Shown here piece after piece: positions 8,014 through 17,326 of a stretch of 64,000 nt of DNA. The first letter of the stretch is position 1; each line of letters starts with the position of its first letter. Under the pieces are notes generated by a model. That model had not been told where the DNA came from, made no database searches, and was given only the letters and a program-made list of their open reading frames with translations. Made by a program: the position numbers and the translations under genes. Origin of the DNA: UBA10646 sp046296295 (GTDB lineage: Bacteria; Bacteroidota; Bacteroidia; Chitinophagales; Chitinophagaceae); NCBI GenBank assembly GCA_046296295.1, contig JBKBLG010000003.1:163126-227125 (forward strand), in the 5' to 3' direction.

Positions 8014-10329
8014 TTAATCGCCATAGCCATAATGATAGTAGCCTCCATAACCATAACCATAGTTGAAGCTCTTGCTTTTAACACCATTGATCAATAAACA
8101 AAGATTTTTAAAGCGTTCTTCTTCTTGCAGTTCATTGGCGTAGCCAATAGTTGCCTTTTGGGTAAACGTATGCCTTACGATGTACATGCTCACATCAGCA
8201 TATTTGGCCAATCCTAGGGTGTCAGATACAAGACCTACCGGGGCAGAATCTAAAATGATATAATCGAATTGTGCTTTTAATACATCAAATAATTTATCCA
8301 TATTTGGATGATGTAATAGCTCGGCAGGATTGGGAGCTGTTACGCCCGCAGATAGTAACCATAAACTCGGGATAGCTTCATGCACAGGCAATAAAAATTG
8401 TTCTAACATGAGGGGTTTATCGGTAGGAGCTGCAAGGATGTGGGTTAGGCCCTGTTTGATGGTGAGTTGCAGTTGTTTGGTAATTTTAGGCTTACGTAAA
8501 TCGAACTCTACTACCACGGTACGCTTTCCTGTTTGTGCTAAGATACTGGCCAGATTCAATGAAGTGAAACTTTTACCTTCTCCACGCGTAAAAGAGGTGA
8601 CCAATATCACTTTACCTTTACCCGAATCACCTTGCTCCAAGCCCATGAACATGAGATTCGAACGAATGGTACGATATTGCTCGGTAATAATATCTCTGCT
8701 ATTGGGTAGTGTTGCTAAATTACCTGCTAAAGTGACATCTGCTTCACTCACCTCTCCAAGAATGGGTAGATTACTGATTTGTTCTACTTCTTTACGGGTA
8801 GCTAACTTGGTGTTTAACAATACAACGAGTACAATGATAGTAAGTGGTAGCACAATGCCACCACCAATGCCAGCTGCCAATACTACCGTTGACTTTGGGC
8901 TTACCAAACCTTCATTGCGTGGTTCATCAATTATACGGCTGTTGGCCACATCTCCAATTGCCAACTGTACTGCAACATTTTCTCTCTTTTGTAACAAAAA
9001 TTGATATAAGCCTTCTTTAATACTCAGTTGTCGGCGTATACCAATGAGTTCTTGATCGAGTGGTGGTAGCTGCGAGAACTTATTGAGAAACTTATTTTGT
9101 TGTTTATTCACAAACCGCTCATTGGTATTGTATTGGGTGCGGATATTCTGTAAGTTTTTTAAAATGCCGCTGCGCAATTCTTGCAATTGAGCATCCATTT
9201 GGGGCAATAAGGGGTCTTGCGCTGTACCAGTAACCAGGTTACGCTTACGAGCAAGTACCAATTGATTGTATTGGCCTACCATTCCTTGCAACACAGGATC
9301 AGCAATGCTTAATGCATTGGCAATGATTTCAGTGTATCGAACATTCGTATTCAAGTGTTGCTCAATAGCTGCTAGTAACTCTCGTTGATAATCAATTTGT
9401 GCATCTTGTAAATCAAGTGTATTTAACTGACTTAAAGCTAGTGCAGCCTCGCCCGTTGGTTCGATCAAGCGATATTGTAATCGAAAGCCGGTGATTTTAT
9501 CTTGATATAGATCTATGTCGTGCTCTACCGTTGCAATGCGCTTGTCGAGAAAATCTAAAGCTTTACGAATCGCCTGATTTTTATAAACAATGGATAATCG
9601 ATTATACTCGTTGGTTAGTGTGGTGATGAATGCGGTAGCATTAGAAGGAACTTCATCGACCATCCCTATATCTAGAATGTTCTGTGTAGCCTTAGAAGGT
9701 GTAATTTTCAAATTACTTTTAACAGTAGCAACTACTTGCCTCAAAGGCTGTAGGTGCAGCAAATAAGGATCATCATTACTTTTACCGTAAGGATTACTCA
9801 GGAGTAAAGTATCGCCACTCGGTAGCCGGAAAGGCTGATTGTACCGGCCTTGTTGGCGGTAATTTCCTTCTATACTTTTTACTTCAAAATTTTGTGCGTG
9901 TATGTACAATTCCCAGTCGCCTCCTTTTGTTTCAGGGTGTACTTTTGAAAAAAAAGTAACGGGTAAGTCTTTAATGGCTATCGGCACTTTCTTGATACGA
10001 CCTGCACTGGTGATTTGCCATTGTAGCTGCAATGAATCTATTACCCTGGCAAGCACATCGTAACTTGTTAAAATCAGTATTTCATTGTTTAACTGTAAAT
10101 TTTGTTGCTCTTCTAACCCTGCAATTTTAAGGATATTGTCGGCTTGACTGCTCATTTCAACGTTACCAATACCTAATTTAGATTTTACCTCATAGGTTGG
10201 CACCTGATAGCGTAACCAGGTTTTCGCAATAAAAAAACCTAACAACCCGCCCAAAACAATCCAATAACTGTTGCGTAACAGTACACGAATTAGTCGTTGA
10301 ACATCTAAAGTATTACCAGTTGTTGCCAA
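8014..10329 (-). CDS. wzc: Wzc-like polysaccharide co-polymerase with C-terminal tyrosine kinase
   Basis: This 771-residue inner-membrane protein has an N-terminal Wzz domain with a transmembrane segment at about residues 20-40, a long periplasmic coiled-coil part, a second transmembrane segment near residue 510, and a cytoplasmic BY-kinase. The Walker A motif (RGEGKSFTSLNLA) lies near residue 583. The A' motif reads VVVEFDLRKPK, with Glu in place of the usual first Asp, and Walker B is YIILDSAPVG. The tail is a Tyr-Gly cluster, as expected for autophosphorylation. No ATG is available near the N-terminus; TTG at 10329 is the likely start because a stop codon lies just upstream in frame. It controls glycan chain length and export with Wza. 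Confidence 0.88.
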   Translation of the reverse strand: MATTGNTLDVQRLIRVLLRNSYWIVLGGLLGFFIAKTWLRYQVPTYEVKSKLGIGNVEMSSQADNILKIAGLEEQQNLQLNNEILILTSYDVLARVIDSLQLQWQITSAGRIKKVPIAIKDLPVTFFSKVHPETKGGDWELYIHAQNFEVKSIEGNYRQQGRYNQPFRLPSGDTLLLSNPYGKSNDDPYLLHLQPLRQVVATVKSNLKITPSKATQNILDIGMVDEVPSNATAFITTLTNEYNRLSIVYKNQAIRKALDFLDKRIATVEHDIDLYQDKITGFRLQYRLIEPTGEAALALSQLNTLDLQDAQIDYQRELLAAIEQHLNTNVRYTEIIANALSIADPVLQGMVGQYNQLVLARKRNLVTGTAQDPLLPQMDAQLQELRSGILKNLQNIRTQYNTNERFVNKQQNKFLNKFSQLPPLDQELIGIRRQLSIKEGLYQFLLQKRENVAVQLAIGDVANSRIIDEPRNEGLVSPKSTVVLAAGIGGGIVLPLTIIVLVVLLNTKLATRKEVEQISNLPILGEVSEADVTLAGNLATLPNSRDIITEQYRTIRSNLMFMGLEQGDSGKGKVILVTSFTRGEGKSFTSLNLASILAQTGKRTVVVEFDLRKPKITKQLQLTIKQGLTHILAAPTDKPLMLEQFLLPVHEAIPSLWLLSAGVTAPNPAELLHHPNMDKLFDVLKAQFDYIILDSAPVGLVSDTLGLAKYADVSMYIVRHTFTQKATIGYANELQEEERFKNLCLLINGVKSKSFNYGYGYGGYYHYGYGD

Positions 10330-10373
10330 AATGAATTACTAAATATTTGTTGAAAAAAATGGAGCAGCACTTA

Positions 10374-11183
10374 TTATCGAGTCAATGCGATTAATAACGT
10401 AGCAAAGCTAATAAGTACTGTAGTTAACCCTATAATTCCATTTGCCTCTGATGAGAAAAGATTGATATTTCGAGGCTGTACGATAATGACATCGTTGTGT
10501 TTGATTTGAAATAATTCAGGGTTGTATAAAATATCTTTCTTACGTAAATCGACCTCTAACACTTCTCGCTTGCCATTGTAATCACGGTAAATTTGTATAT
10601 CGTATCGTTTGGCAGTACGTGGTAAATCACCGGCACTCGCTAAAGCATCGAGTAAGGTGGTACGTTGTGGTTGTAAGGTTTTTATGCCGGGGCTTCGCAC
10701 CTCGCCAAGTACCGAGAATTGCAACATAATGAACCGTACATTCACAATGGGATCTTTCAAGTAAGGCTTAATTTTTTGTTCTAATTCTAGCCGCAAAGCT
10801 TGTGAAGTTTTACCGGCTACCTGAATGGCACCAAGTTTAGGGAACTCTATATTCCCATTAACATCTACCAAATACCCTCCTAACTCTGTTCCACCGCCAT
10901 TTTGCCCCCCTTGTACCATCTGGCGTCCACCACCCATCCCTCCCATAGTAGGGATGCCCCCATAATTGTTGAAATAGTTCGTAGCTTCTTCGCTTTCGCC
11001 AGCTACAGAAATAGCCAATCGATCGCCTTTTTGTATGATACGCTGCTCTAATTCTAAGGGTGGTAGTATTATGCGGCTGCTATCGGGCAGGTCGTTAAAG
11101 TAACGTAACTGCTTTACACTGGTACATGCCACTATTTGTAAGAGCAGTAGTGTAATGCAGCTATAATTGATTAAAATTTTCAT
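10374..11183 (-). CDS. wza: Wza-like polysaccharide export lipoprotein
   Basis: This 269-residue outer-membrane export protein starts at ATG 11183. A lipobox (LLLQIVAC) places the lipidated Cys near residue 20. The polysaccharide export domain (KGDRLAISVAGES), a SLBB-type region (LGEVRSPGIKTLQPQRTTLLDALASAGDL) and a C-terminal hydrophobic helix follow. A Gly/Met/Gln-rich stretch (about residues 75-100) interrupts the export domain; such loops are frequent in Bacteroidota homologues. It lies directly upstream of wzc in transcription order, with 44 bases between them. Confidence 0.87.
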   Translation of the reverse strand: MKILINYSCITLLLLQIVACTSVKQLRYFNDLPDSSRIILPPLELEQRIIQKGDRLAISVAGESEEATNYFNNYGGIPTMGGMGGGRQMVQGGQNGGGTELGGYLVDVNGNIEFPKLGAIQVAGKTSQALRLELEQKIKPYLKDPIVNVRFIMLQFSVLGEVRSPGIKTLQPQRTTLLDALASAGDLPRTAKRYDIQIYRDYNGKREVLEVDLRKKDILYNPELFQIKHNDVIIVQPRNINLFSSEANGIIGLTTVLISFATLLIALTR

Positions 11184-11212
11184 GGATGGGTTTGAGTGCA
11201 AAATGGTCTTTT

Positions 11213-11226
11213 ATTTACCGTAAGGA
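11213..11226 (+). repeat. Dispersed element, intergenic wza / epimerase
   Basis: ATTTACCGTAAGGA matches the core except its last base. It lies in the 59-base gap between the epimerase stop and the wza start. Confidence 0.75.
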
Positions 11227-11242
11227 AATATTTTTATTGTAA

Positions 11243-12298
11243 TTATTGCTTCCCATAAAAGTGCATATACCACTCTATAAACTTGGCCACGCCTGCTTCA
11301 ACAGTGGTTTGTGGTTTGTACCCATAATCGTTCACCAAATCGCTTACATCGGCATTGGTAGCGGGCACATCGCCTAATTGCATAGGTAATAATTCTTGAA
11401 TTGCTTTTTTACCCAGGGCTTTTTCGGCTGCTTCTATATAGGTTTTTAATACCACAGGGTTGTTGTTACCGATATTCACCACTCGGTATGGAGCTGATGA
11501 AATAGCTGGGTCGGGCTGTAAGCCATTGAATGCAGTACTCGGTTGAGCCGGATGGTGTAAAATGCGAACCAAACCTTCTACAATATCGTCTACATAAGTA
11601 AAATCGCGAATCATATCGCCATTATTGAATACTTTAATGGGCTCACCTGCTAATATGGCTTTGGTGAACAAGAATAGGGCCATATCGGGGCGGCCCCAAG
11701 GACCATATACTGTGAAAAAACGTACACCGGTACTAGGTATTTGGAAGAGATGGCTGTAGCTGTGAGCCATCATTTCATTGGCTTTTTTGGTAGCAGCGTA
11801 GAGCGACATCGGATGGTCGGCCGATTCGTGCGGCGTAAGTGGCATATGGGTGTTTAAACCATAAACACTTGAGGTACTTGCATATACCAAATGTTTTACT
11901 TTAACGGCTCGGCAACCTTCTAAAATAGTCATGAAGCCGGTAACATTACTGTCGGTATAAGCAAATGGATTTTCAAGGGAATAGCGAACTCCTGCTTGTG
12001 CGGCTAAATTGACTACACCTTCAAATTGCTCTTTCGCAAACAAAGCTGCAATACCCTCTTTATCAGTTAAATTAAGTTGAATAAAACGATACGTAGGTAG
12101 CGTATTACTCTGCACCATAGCACCGTAAGCCACCACACTTCTTTCGATACCCATATTTTGTAATCGGGCGTACTTCAGGTTAACATCGTAATAGTCATTG
12201 ATAACATCAAGACCTATCACTTCGTGGCCATCGGCAATAAGTCGTTCTGCAAGATGATAACCAATAAAACCAGCGGTTCCGGTAACTAAAATTTTCAT
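11243..12298 (-). CDS. NAD-dependent epimerase, UDP-glucuronate 4-epimerase type
   Basis: This 351-residue extended short-chain dehydrogenase has the Rossmann motif GTAGFIGYHLAERL, YASTSSVYG and the catalytic SLYAATKKANE. The segment FFTVYGPWGRPDMALFLFTKAI is typical of the UDP-glucuronate 4-epimerase (CapI/LpsL) branch. It would supply UDP-galacturonate for the surface glycan. It starts at ATG 12298 after a 209-base gap with a -7-like box, so it probably begins a second transcript in the glycan locus. Substrate specificity is inferred from family resemblance. Confidence 0.8.
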   Translation of the reverse strand: MKILVTGTAGFIGYHLAERLIADGHEVIGLDVINDYYDVNLKYARLQNMGIERSVVAYGAMVQSNTLPTYRFIQLNLTDKEGIAALFAKEQFEGVVNLAAQAGVRYSLENPFAYTDSNVTGFMTILEGCRAVKVKHLVYASTSSVYGLNTHMPLTPHESADHPMSLYAATKKANEMMAHSYSHLFQIPSTGVRFFTVYGPWGRPDMALFLFTKAILAGEPIKVFNNGDMIRDFTYVDDIVEGLVRILHHPAQPSTAFNGLQPDPAISSAPYRVVNIGNNNPVVLKTYIEAAEKALGKKAIQELLPMQLGDVPATNADVSDLVNDYGYKPQTTVEAGVAKFIEWYMHFYGKQ

Positions 12299-12390
12299 GT
12301 AATAAACGTAATGGAAAGATGAGGTGTTGGCAAAACTCCGTTAATCTGAGTCACAGTGCTGTGCCGCAGTTAGTTGTATAAGGACAGCCG

Positions 12391-12398
12391 CAAAAATA
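12391..12398 (-). promoter_or_regulatory. Candidate -7 box upstream of the epimerase-wza-wzc-leg operon
   Basis: The minus strand reads TATTTTTG, matching the Bacteroidota -7 pattern TAnnTTTG, about 93 bases upstream of the epimerase start. It lies in the only sizeable gap (12299-12507) inside the glycan locus. No convincing -33 TTG at the usual distance was seen, and nothing else was recognised in the gap. Confidence 0.45.
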
Positions 12399-12507
12399 GG
12401 GTTCTACAAGCAGTATTGGTAATTTTTCAACATAAACTTGCGGTTAAGTTTACCAACATAACACATTGATTTACAAGGGGAAACGAAAAAACAAAAACTA
12501 ACAATTG

Positions 12508-13731
12508 TTATAGCTTGGTATCATTTACACGTAAGTGCCCAATAGTTTTTTCCATGGCAGCTACAGTATGATAAGCCGTATATTGCCGATAACCTTTAGC
12601 ACTTACTTCTGCAAGCAAAGTAGGGTTACCCAACAATGCTATTACACGCTCCGCCAAATTGCTAGCAGTATTGGCAACTAGGTGTTGCGAAATGGTTTGA
12701 AATAATAACTCCAAGCCCGACAATCCGAAAGAAGTAGTTACGCAAGGCGTTTTAAAAGCGAAAGATTCTATGATTTTGATATTTGTACCCGACCCTGAAA
12801 ACATGGGAGCAATGGTAAGTTGCACTTGCATGTATATGGGCATGATATCGGGCACTTCGCCTAAAACTTGTACCTGCCTGTGGGTGCGGTATACTTGCTG
12901 CTGTTGCTGCGACATTTCTTTGCCTACCAAAAGCAATTGAGCGTTAGGAATATGGGCTAATATTAAGGGCCATACTCGATACAACAAAAAATCAACTGCC
13001 TCGATATTCGGCGGATAGCTCATACTGCCAATAAATGCTATGGCAGGCACTGCACCTACCATTACCGCTTTATTGAAATGCGGCTCCGGAACAATGTTGG
13101 GTATTACGTAAGGGGTCATATTTGCCCAAAAAGGCAAAGGCTCTTTCGCAAAAATGAGGGTGGTATTTTGATAATGTGATCGATAAAATCTTTTTAGAAA
13201 ACTCATTTTATAAGCATGTTCGGCCCAACGCCTTAGCATCCAACGATGCTGATAACGCGTAGCTAAAATTTCGAACGGATCATCATCCATATCTACCCAA
13301 ATCTTTGCGTTGAATTGCTGTAATTGTACTCGGTTAGCAATATAAAAATGCCTGAAACAAAGCACAGCCGGCTCCCATGCCTTTACGTAACTTGTTATTA
13401 AAGCTTGTAATGCCGCTTCGTGTGCAAAGCGCTTATAATCTATTTTATAGCGTAACAATCCGCCCGTTTGCTTTACTCTTTGTAAGTACGATATGTTAAT
13501 GGGATTGAGTGTGAAAACCACATCTTCATAGGCCAAACTCAGTGCCGCGGCGGTGGCTTGTGGTATTTTATCAGCAATATACTTATTGTACACATCGGGG
13601 GCACATAAGCAAATTAGCTTCACATTAAAGCTCGCTTGCAATGCTTTAATCATATAAAAACTACGCACTGCTCCGCCAGATTTCAATGGATAAGGACTAT
13701 AAAACGATATGTACAATAACGTAGGCTTCAT
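12508..13731 (-). CDS. Glycosyltransferase, GT4-like
   Basis: This is a GT-B-type glycosyltransferase of about 407 residues. ATG 13731 gives the natural N-terminus (MKPTLLYISFYSPYPLKSGG); an upstream in-frame start would run into the preceding gene. The GGAVRSFYMIKALQ loop after the first strand and the C-terminal nucleotide-sugar site (MFSGSGTNIKIIESFAFKTPCVTTSFGLSGL) support the GT4 family. It should add one sugar of the repeat unit exported by the adjacent ABC transporter. Donor and acceptor are unknown. Confidence 0.8.
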   Translation of the reverse strand: MKPTLLYISFYSPYPLKSGGAVRSFYMIKALQASFNVKLICLCAPDVYNKYIADKIPQATAAALSLAYEDVVFTLNPINISYLQRVKQTGGLLRYKIDYKRFAHEAALQALITSYVKAWEPAVLCFRHFYIANRVQLQQFNAKIWVDMDDDPFEILATRYQHRWMLRRWAEHAYKMSFLKRFYRSHYQNTTLIFAKEPLPFWANMTPYVIPNIVPEPHFNKAVMVGAVPAIAFIGSMSYPPNIEAVDFLLYRVWPLILAHIPNAQLLLVGKEMSQQQQQVYRTHRQVQVLGEVPDIMPIYMQVQLTIAPMFSGSGTNIKIIESFAFKTPCVTTSFGLSGLELLFQTISQHLVANTASNLAERVIALLGNPTLLAEVSAKGYRQYTAYHTVAAMEKTIGHLRVNDTKL

Positions 13732-13738
13732 GTAGGAG

Positions 13739-14695
13739 TTAGGGCCGCTTTCGTACCCAAACAAGCAGCAAAAGAGCAACTATTCTTTTAAATAACCACC
13801 ACCTTGCGGTAAATTTTATGGGATATTGAAAATGCACCTTCATATTAGGCCATAGTGCTACGAACTTTTTGTTTCTAATTAAAGCAAGTATGGTAAGGCC
13901 ATGCAGGTAGGCTTGCCTTTCGTAAGCAGCTTTGGCAGCAGTAGTTCCCAAATAACTTTCATGGAACTGCAAACTCTTTAAAATGGCAGCATAATTTTCG
14001 CCATTTAGTAATCGAGTATGCCAATGAGAATTCTCTACTAACCGGTAGGTACACAAATTTTGTTTCACAAAAAACCAATTATACTGTGTACTAATTACTT
14101 TCCATTGGTGCCAATCTACGCAGGCATTGAAGCGAGCATCAAAACCACCTACGACTTGGTACACGCTGGTGTGCACACAAACACTAGCACATTGTATATA
14201 GTTATCAATGAATAAGCCTGTTTTTTCTTGTATAAAACCTTGCGGTAAATGCTGTGCGGCTTCATTTACACGTAAGTGCCCACTTTGTTCTAAAAAAAAG
14301 TTATTGCAAAAAATGGCTTTGGCACCACTTTCGTACAAATGCTTATCCATGGTTGCATAAAACAATGGATCTACCAAATCGTCGGCATTCAACAGATGTA
14401 CAAAACTATCTTCAAGTGCCAATGCTACACATTGATTTAAGTTGCGAGCCAAGCCCAAATTGGTTGGATTACGGTGGTACTCTATGCCTTTAATACCAAG
14501 CCGATTAATTACAGCAAGTACATCGCCATCGGTACTGGCATCATCTACCACCATTAGCCTTATACGATTGTTATGCAATGGCAATGCAGCCAACACCGAG
14601 CACAAAGTTTCATGTAATAAATGTACCCTATTGAAAATGGGAATGATAACGCTCCATGCAACATGCGTTTTAAAAGATGGTACTTGAATGCTCAT
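13739..14695 (-). CDS. Family 2 glycosyltransferase
   Basis: This 318-residue GT-A glycosyltransferase starts at ATG 14695, overlapping the Wzt stop as ATGA. It has WSVIIPIFNR at the N-terminus, LMVVDDASTDG near residue 60, and the metal-binding-like NADDLVDPLFY near residue 105. The C-terminal part is basic and hydrophobic and may lie at the membrane. It sits between Wzt and the GT4-like gene, so it probably builds the same polysaccharide. Two GCAA-type copies of the dispersed element lie inside it. Confidence 0.85.
   Translation of the reverse strand: MSIQVPSFKTHVAWSVIIPIFNRVHLLHETLCSVLAALPLHNNRIRLMVVDDASTDGDVLAVINRLGIKGIEYHRNPTNLGLARNLNQCVALALEDSFVHLLNADDLVDPLFYATMDKHLYESGAKAIFCNNFFLEQSGHLRVNEAAQHLPQGFIQEKTGLFIDNYIQCASVCVHTSVYQVVGGFDARFNACVDWHQWKVISTQYNWFFVKQNLCTYRLVENSHWHTRLLNGENYAAILKSLQFHESYLGTTAAKAAYERQAYLHGLTILALIRNKKFVALWPNMKVHFQYPIKFTARWWLFKRIVALLLLVWVRKRP
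13801..13814 (-). repeat. Dispersed element, GCAA variant, inside the GT2 gene
   Basis: The coding strand reads ATTTACCGCAAGGT and encodes FTAR, the third possible frame for this element. Confidence 0.55.
14237..14251 (-). repeat. Dispersed element, GCAA variant, inside the GT2 gene
   Basis: The coding strand reads CATTTACCGCAAGGT and encodes HLPQG. With the common GTAA loop this frame would be interrupted by TAA. Confidence 0.65.
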
Positions 14696-15960
14696 ATTGT
14701 TGATATTCTTTGTGCTTGAGCTGCTAACACTATAGTACCCCAATCGGCACTCCACACAATGCCTTCTTCGGCAGTTTTTATGGTGAAGCCAACGCCGGGT
14801 TGTATATGATCAACATCTGAAATACCTGTTAAATGATTGCCATAACCAATAGACCAAATGGTGTAATAATTACCCACGGTTAAATTGCATGGTTGTAGTG
14901 TTATTACGTAAGTGGCTGCTTCGCCTTTTTGCAATGTTATGCATGGCTCTAAAAAACAAGTACCTACTGCTAACCCCGTTTGAACAGACATAATCGTGAA
15001 TGCAAATCGAGCATTGGCCACAGCAACTGCCGCTTTCACAGTAACAACTATATCAATGGGTTCTGCAGCATCATATGTAACAGCGTGTTGGTATAGTTGC
15101 ATGCTTACAAAAGCTACCGTTCTTTGCAAATCGAACCTTCGATGCGCCTGCGTGAAGTATATTTTTTCGTTTGTAATTTGTTGTACGGTAGTTCCTGCAT
15201 ACGCTTGCAGCACAGCATGAATATTATCTTGTAAGCGTAATTGTCCGCCTGCAAGCAACAGCCCCTTCGTGCATAAACGCCTCACCGCAGCAGTGCTGTG
15301 CGAAACAAACAAAATGGTTCTACCCTGCTGCCTGTTAGCAGCCTCTATACTACCAAAACATTGTTCTTGAAATTTGTAATCGCCAACAGCCAACACTTCA
15401 TCAATCAGTAAAATATCTGATGAGAGGTGTGCTGCTACCGCAAAGGCTAACCGTACATGCATGCCACTACTATAACGCTTTACCGGCGTATCAATAAATG
15501 ACGCGACACCCGAAAATTCAATGATAGCATCTAATTGATTGAGTATATCGCGTTTGGTCATTCCCAACATGGTACCACTGAGCATAATATTTTCTCGACC
15601 TGTTAACTCCGGATGAAACCCAGTACCAATTTCAATAATACTGGCCACCTTCCCTTTAATACGTATGGTACCTTTAGATGGGGTTATAATTTTCGCAGCA
15701 AGTTTTAACAGGGTGCTTTTTCCGGCACCGTTGGCCCCAACAATGCCTACAACATCACCTGCTTGTATTTCAAAGCTTACATCGTTTAATGCTAAAAAAT
15801 CGGTAGTGCTATCGGTATCATTTACCTTACGGTAAATGTCTTCTTTGTAGCGCCACTTACGCCACCAACGGTCTATATCGTGTGCTAAGCTTGCCTTTCC
15901 TAAAACACCTCGTTGATAATGTTTGGTAACTGCTTCAAAAGATAATACTGGCTTCCCCAT
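14692..15960 (-). CDS. wzt: ABC transporter ATP-binding protein with C-terminal glycan-binding domain (Wzt-like)
   Basis: The 422-residue protein starts at ATG 15960 (MGKPVLSFEAV), 7 bases after the permease; an earlier in-frame start at 15984 would overlap the permease gene. The ATPase domain has Walker A GANGAGKSTL, signature YSSGMHVRL, Walker B ILLIDEVLAVGD and the H-loop FVSHST. From about residue 255 a beta-rich domain resembling Wzt_C follows; in O-antigen exporters it recognises the finished chain end. An exact repeat element near residue 45 encodes IYRKV. Confidence 0.88.
   Translation of the reverse strand: MGKPVLSFEAVTKHYQRGVLGKASLAHDIDRWWRKWRYKEDIYRKVNDTDSTTDFLALNDVSFEIQAGDVVGIVGANGAGKSTLLKLAAKIITPSKGTIRIKGKVASIIEIGTGFHPELTGRENIMLSGTMLGMTKRDILNQLDAIIEFSGVASFIDTPVKRYSSGMHVRLAFAVAAHLSSDILLIDEVLAVGDYKFQEQCFGSIEAANRQQGRTILFVSHSTAAVRRLCTKGLLLAGGQLRLQDNIHAVLQAYAGTTVQQITNEKIYFTQAHRRFDLQRTVAFVSMQLYQHAVTYDAAEPIDIVVTVKAAVAVANARFAFTIMSVQTGLAVGTCFLEPCITLQKGEAATYVITLQPCNLTVGNYYTIWSIGYGNHLTGISDVDHIQPGVGFTIKTAEEGIVWSADWGTIVLAAQAQRISTI
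15824..15838 (-). repeat. Dispersed element, exact copy, inside wzt
   Basis: The coding strand reads CATTTACCGTAAGGT exactly and encodes IYRKV. Here the GTAA loop falls across codons CGT AAG, so no stop arises. Confidence 0.85.
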
Positions 15961-15967
15961 ATTTGTG

Positions 15968-16831
15968 CTAAGCAATATCTGCAACTTTTTGTTCCGAAGC
16001 TAAAAAGGCAACAGTGCCCAATATCAAAGCAGCTAACCCAAATAAAGCTGCATACATACTATTTGTTGTAATACTGCTATCTACATTGGTAAATGCAGCC
16101 GCAAAACCTGAAAAAATAGGTGTAAGCGGATTTAAATGAATTAGTGCATGTTTATCAAAATAATTGGCCGGATAACATACCGGCGTAATAAATAGTAACA
16201 ATTGTACCGCAAAGCCTATTGCAAAACTCACATCTCTATACCGTAGCGATGCAGCTGCGAGCAATAAGCCTATACCTAAAGCTATAGCTCCCAACAATAG
16301 TAACCAAGGAATGGCGAATAGCACTTGCCAGCCTAATTGATACTCAGCACCCAGCCATTGCCAGAGCAATAGCCCCATCAAAAAAACACCCAGATGAATG
16401 GATAATTTGATGAAGTTGGAGCCAATAATGGCCATAGGCAACAAAATCTTAGGAAAATATACCTTTCTAAAAAGTGATGCATGCTGAAAAAACACTTGCG
16501 CCGTTCCATTAAAACTGGTGTAAAAAAACTGCCATAAAAAGCTATTGGCCATGTAAAAAACCAATTGTTGCGTTTTACTAACTCCTTTCCACCAAGGCAT
16601 TTCTTTAAATACAATAAAAAATAAGATGCAGGTAGCCAAGGGTTGTAGCAAATGCCAGATAGGGCCAAGTATTGTTTGCCTGTAGGTTACAATAAAATCT
16701 CTTTTGATGAGCGCAACAAGTAAATCTTTGTATTGTAATAAATGCTTTAACTCGTACCAACGCCAACTTCCGGCACGAATGGTTTCGTCCCAATAATCTT
16801 CAGGCAGGTTGGAGGTTTGTAGAGCGTTCAT
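15968..16831 (-). CDS. wzm: ABC-2 type polysaccharide export permease (Wzm-like)
   Basis: This 287-residue membrane protein has about six hydrophobic segments and the family features LIKRDFIVTYRQTILGPIWHLLQP near residue 45 and ITPVCYP near residue 215. It pairs with the following Wzt ATPase to carry lipid-linked glycan across the inner membrane. It is the first gene of the minus-strand glycan locus and diverges from rpsF. Confidence 0.87.
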   Translation of the reverse strand: MNALQTSNLPEDYWDETIRAGSWRWYELKHLLQYKDLLVALIKRDFIVTYRQTILGPIWHLLQPLATCILFFIVFKEMPWWKGVSKTQQLVFYMANSFLWQFFYTSFNGTAQVFFQHASLFRKVYFPKILLPMAIIGSNFIKLSIHLGVFLMGLLLWQWLGAEYQLGWQVLFAIPWLLLLGAIALGIGLLLAAASLRYRDVSFAIGFAVQLLLFITPVCYPANYFDKHALIHLNPLTPIFSGFAAAFTNVDSSITTNSMYAALFGLAALILGTVAFLASEQKVADIA

Positions 16832-16877
16832 CTAACAAAATAACACGTTTTACTATAAGTGTTCGTTGTTTTAAAGG

Positions 16878-16893
16878 CATTTACCGTAAGGTA
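16878..16893 (+). repeat. Dispersed element, exact copy, between wzm and rpsF
   Basis: CATTTACCGTAAGGTA matches the full 16-base consensus. It lies in the 137-base divergent intergenic region, 34 bases upstream of the rpsF -7 box. Confidence 0.9.
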
Positions 16894-16926
16894 GAAAAAA
16901 AATGTGGTACTTAGGTGTAACCTCCT

Positions 16927-16934
16927 TACTTTTG
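16927..16934 (+). promoter_or_regulatory. -7 box of the rpsF-rpsR promoter
   Basis: TACTTTTG, followed by C, fits the Bacteroidota TAnnTTTG box and lies 35 bases upstream of the rpsF ATG. Confidence 0.6.
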
Positions 16935-16968
16935 CAGCCCAAATTCACATTTTTAAAAAACAGGGAAA

Positions 16969-17322
16969 ATGAACAATTACGAATTGATGGTGATTTTTAC
17001 CCCTGTGCTTTCTGAAGACGAATTCAAAGCCGTTCAGAAAAAGTACACCGACTTCTTAATAGAAAATGGTGGACAAGCCGTGCACAGCAATCCCTGGGGT
17101 CTGAAATCACTAGCCTACCCTATCCAAAAGAAAACTACTGGTATCTATTGGGTATTGGAGTATGCTGCCGAAAGCAATTTCAATGAAAAGTTGAAAATTC
17201 AACTTTTACGTGACGAACAAGTTATGCGTCACATGATTACAAAACTCGACAAATACGCCGTTGAGTACAACCAGAAAAAGAGAAGTGGCGTAAGTACAGG
17301 AACCGAAAAAGTGGAGGGTTAA
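16969..17322 (+). CDS. rpsF: Ribosomal protein bS6
   Basis: This 117-residue protein has the bS6 pattern: MNNYELMVIFTPVLSEDE at the start, GLKSLAYPIQKKTTGIYW, and LRDEQVMRHMITKLD toward the end. It pairs with bS18 on the platform of the small ribosomal subunit. It starts at ATG 16969 and is followed by rpsR after 4 bases, the usual S6-S18 pairing. Confidence 0.96.
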   Translation: MNNYELMVIFTPVLSEDEFKAVQKKYTDFLIENGGQAVHSNPWGLKSLAYPIQKKTTGIYWVLEYAAESNFNEKLKIQLLRDEQVMRHMITKLDKYAVEYNQKKRSGVSTGTEKVEG

Positions 17323-17326
17323 TACC

